64,000 nucleotides of DNA. It comes from Chelativorans multitrophicus. GTDB lineage: Bacteria > Pseudomonadota > Alphaproteobacteria > Rhizobiales > Rhizobiaceae. This document shows, one piece after another, positions 62,156 to 64,000 of the stretch. The notes under the pieces are model-generated. The model worked only from the letters and a program-made list of their open reading frames with translations. It was not told the DNA's origin and ran no database searches. A program made the translations under genes and the position numbers. Within the stretch, counting starts at the first letter, position 1; every line of letters starts with the position of its first letter. The stretch is from assembly GCF_011317445.1 (NCBI RefSeq), contig NZ_JAAAPL010000001.1, forward strand, positions 1,879,001 through 1,943,000, in the 5' to 3' direction.

Positions 62156-62770
62156 AGTCTCGTCTCCGTGTTTTCGGGAAGGAAGCGATCGATAACCTAA
62201 TGCTGGCCCAGTCGCGGATCGTGCTCCCTCCGGCCGAAGGGAAACAGAAACAGGACGATTTTGTTCCAGAGTAGGATTACTTGCCCGGCTAAGAATGCCG
62301 GTCGCGGAAGGCCCGGCAGGACTTATGTCCTTGGTCATCAGGCGGCGCCCCTCATCGCCCTTCCCGGCCTCCCGCCAGCCCAGGCGCTCATAGAAAGGCA
62401 TGAGATGCACGTCCGTCTCGAGTTCGGCGCGTCTTCGGCCGCGGCTCCATGCTTCCCGTTCGGCGGCTCGGATGATGCGAGAGCCGATACCTGTGCCCTG
62501 CAAGGGGTGGAAAGTGCGTATCGCCCAGAAATAGCCGGCATCCTCATCGCGAGTGAAATCAATCCAGACCTGCGCGATCGGGAAACCGGAGGCGACCGCA
62601 AGCAGCATGAGAGCCTCCCCACGTTCCTGGGCCTCGAAAGTCTGCTGGATGATGTGCCGGTGCGGCGCGAACAGCCCCATCCATTCGAGGGACGGCAGGT
62701 CGGAGGCCCTACACGGGCGGATAGCAGCTTTGATGGTGGCCTCTATGGTGTTCGCCTCGTTCCGGAGCAT
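62156..62770 (-). CDS. GNAT N-acetyltransferase domain, open in frame into ino1
   Basis: Reading of 205 codons upstream of ino1 in the same frame with no stop between. Residues 15-150 form a GNAT domain: [38 protein letters not shown] with the acetyl-CoA loop, and [20 protein letters not shown]. Residues 151-205 are Pro/Ser/Arg-rich and look like translated intergenic DNA. Translation from 62770 would give a 571-aa GNAT-Ino1 fusion ending at 61055. Alternatively a frame change removed the stop: TAA occurs in another frame right after the GNAT end. The ATG at 62770 overlaps the preceding stop as TGATG. Confidence 0.65.
62243..62267 (-). promoter_or_regulatory. Candidate EcfG promoter for ino1 and downstream genes
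   Basis: On the minus strand GGAAC (62267-62263) is followed after 16 bases by TGTT (62246-62243). This fits GGAAC-N16-NGTT, with T in place of C. It lies in the low-complexity stretch between the GNAT domain and the ino1 ATG at 62155, about 88 bases upstream, which argues that this stretch is a leader rather than protein-coding. Confidence 0.6.
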
Positions 62771-63582
62771 CAGGCCTGTTCCGGCACTTTCAAGCCAACG
62801 CGGCGATAAAGCTCACGCCGGTGCCGTTCCCAGTTTTCCGCGATCCATTCGCTCGCTGGCCGGTCATAGTAGTCCCATGGCAAATGCCGCGCATTGAGGC
62901 CGACGAAATGCGCTCCATGCCGGCCCAGATGCGGCCGATGCGGCCAGAAGGGGGAGCAGATCGAAACGTCGTCCGTTGAGATTACATGCGCTGGCCGATC
63001 GAGGTCGAAAGCGGCTGCCTGCAGGCCCTGCTCGTCGAGTTCCGAGCGCAGCTTCACCGGGTGCTCCCGCAGCACCCGCCCCAGCGCGCCCGCAAGATCG
63101 TGATGCGGCGGCAATCCCCTGATCCCCGTATTGCGCGGCACAGGCCGCGTGAATTCGGAAAATGCGCCGAGCGCCAGCTTCGCATCCGCGGCGATGAGGC
63201 AGCGCGGGTCCTCTTCCTCCAGCCAGGCGAAGAGAGCCGGCGGAACGCTCCAGAGGATGCAGTCATTGTCGAGAGAAAGTTCATAGATCTCCGGAAAAAC
63301 CCGGAGAGGCGCGAGCTTCCAGGCCACGCCTTCCGCCATATCATCGTCGAGAAAGCCGGAAAGCACTTCCGGCGGCGGGCCGGCGGGCATCCATTCTACC
63401 TGCTGCGGCGCCTCGCCAGTCCGGCTTTTCGCCTCCTCGACAGCGAGGGAATTGACGACCACGGCCATACGGACTTCTTCGCCGAAAGCGAGACGCGCGC
63501 CCCAGAGAGAAAGCCGCAACGCCTCGAAACCGCGCGGCGAGACAGCGCCAACCGTCCAACGAATGCCGAGCTTTTCCGTCAT
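62770..63582 (-). CDS. Protein of unknown function, possibly GT-A-like
   Basis: Protein of 270 aa that I do not recognise. Visible features: a segment [20 protein letters not shown] whose Asp-Asn-Asp recalls the metal motif of GT-A glycosyltransferases, [19 protein letters not shown], and a His-rich C-terminal part [19 protein letters not shown]. It ends in Arg-rich helical sequence. No signal peptide or membrane helix. ATGA overlap with the gene before it and TGATG with the GNAT frame after it, so it is a committed member of this operon. A nucleotide-sugar-dependent transferase is one guess. Confidence 0.7.
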   Translation of the reverse strand: MTEKLGIRWTVGAVSPRGFEALRLSLWGARLAFGEEVRMAVVVNSLAVEEAKSRTGEAPQQVEWMPAGPPPEVLSGFLDDDMAEGVAWKLAPLRVFPEIYELSLDNDCILWSVPPALFAWLEEEDPRCLIAADAKLALGAFSEFTRPVPRNTGIRGLPPHHDLAGALGRVLREHPVKLRSELDEQGLQAAAFDLDRPAHVISTDDVSICSPFWPHRPHLGRHGAHFVGLNARHLPWDYYDRPASEWIAENWERHRRELYRRVGLKVPEQA

Positions 63583-64000
63583 GCCGCCCTCCTCATTGAT
63601 GGAGCGAGGCTGCGGGAATAAGTGGGCCGGTTCTCGGCGCCCCAGCGATATTTGTAATCTTCTTGCCCACGCAGAAAGTCGAAAGACTTTGATTCCTCGC
63701 GCTCCGCCTCGCCGATGGCATGGCCGACGAGCACGGTACCAAGCCCGAGCTTTGCATGCTCCGGGTCGAAGCCACCGATATAATAAAACGCCCTGGATTT
63801 CGCTTGCAGCACGCAGAGCGCGGCTACGACCTGCCCGCCCATGCGCATCGCGTAGAGCCGCAGCAGACCGGCTTTATCCAAGGATATCGCCGCCTCCTCG
63901 AGCCAGGAGAGGACGCGCGGATCAGCAAACACGCCTGGTTCCTGCCGGTTTTGCCAGCGGCGCGTATGCAGATCGGCAAGGCTCCTCATATGCTCGGGTC
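63579..64000 (-). CDS. CelD/BcsL-like acetyltransferase, FemAB-fold (5' end off the window)
   Basis: C-terminal 140 residues of a GNAT-type acyltransferase of the Acetyltransf_6 (CelD/BcsL) family, open to the right edge. The segment LHTRRWQNRQEPGVFADPRV and then FYYIGGFDPEHAKLGLGTVL and FDFLRGQEDYKYRWGAENRP are characteristic of the family; the last is its most conserved block. Such proteins acylate cell-envelope or amino-sugar substrates. It is the most upstream visible gene of the minus-strand cluster, whose promoter is outside the window. Confidence 0.85.
   Translation of the reverse strand, partial: PEHMRSLADLHTRRWQNRQEPGVFADPRVLSWLEEAAISLDKAGLLRLYAMRMGGQVVAALCVLQAKSRAFYYIGGFDPEHAKLGLGTVLVGHAIGEAEREESKSFDFLRGQEDYKYRWGAENRPTYSRSLAPSMRRAA

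Noticed and set aside
55620-64000. A standard mycothiol biosynthesis cluster
   Set aside because: No MshC-like cysteine:inositol-glucosamine ligase is present in the window, and the GNAT domain shows nothing specific to MshD. Only a parallel to the early steps can be claimed.

Overview
The window looks like chromosomal DNA of a GC-rich alphaproteobacterium, most likely a rhizobial-type Hyphomicrobiales. This is an inference from the urease gene order with a HupE/UreJ gene between ureA and ureB, the paired palindromic intergenic repeats, promoter motifs matching the alphaproteobacterial general stress sigma factor EcfG (GGAAC-N16/17-NGTT), and the very tight gene packing. I saw no rRNA, tRNA, CRISPR array, insertion sequence or prophage.

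Region 1 (1-19.5 kb) is accessory and catabolic. A plus-strand operon holds a Dpp/Opp-type ABC importer (binding protein cut by the window start, two permeases, a double ATPase). It is followed without gaps by an aldehyde dehydrogenase, an iron alcohol dehydrogenase, a short-chain dehydrogenase and a 3-hydroxyacyl-CoA/L-gulonate-type dehydrogenase. Facing it on the minus strand are an Fbp/2-aminoethylphosphonate-type ABC importer, an MmgE/PrpD protein and a CapA-like metallophosphatase. A VOC protein, an orphan binding-protein-like gene (dihydroxyphthalate decarboxylase family) and a LysR regulator follow.

Region 2 (19.7-34 kb) is mixed metabolism and transport: dihydropyrimidinase, a tiny lipoprotein, ilvD, a copper P-type ATPase behind a MerR/CueR-type promoter, an MFS exporter, a heterodimeric ABC exporter pair, glutathione-dependent formaldehyde dehydrogenase and a small DUF2934 protein.

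Region 3 (34-50 kb) is a seven-gene minus-strand operon, glgE > treS-maltokinase > glgB > glgX > treZ > malQ > treY, in which every junction is a 4-base overlap. It can build branched alpha-glucan from trehalose (TreS, maltokinase, GlgE, GlgB) and turn glucan back into trehalose (GlgX, TreY, TreZ, MalQ). A textbook EcfG promoter motif lies just upstream. Region 4 (50-55.7 kb) is a complete plus-strand urease operon, ureD-A-J-B-C-E-F-G.

Region 5 (55.6 kb to the right edge) is the most unusual part: a nine-gene, mostly overlapping minus-strand operon. It encodes a CelD-like acyltransferase, an unknown protein, a GNAT domain open in frame into an actinobacterial-type inositol-1-phosphate synthase, a histidine phosphatase, a CgeB-like glycosyltransferase, a sugar nucleotidyltransferase, an apparently circularly permuted glycoside hydrolase, a PIG-L deacetylase and a GT4 glycosyltransferase. 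The enzyme set parallels the early mycothiol pathway (Ino1, MshA-, MshB- and MshD-type activities plus a phosphatase) but has no MshC-like cysteine ligase here. It suggests an inositol-linked amino-sugar product of unknown structure. A second EcfG motif precedes ino1, so regions 3 and 5 may both belong to the general stress response.
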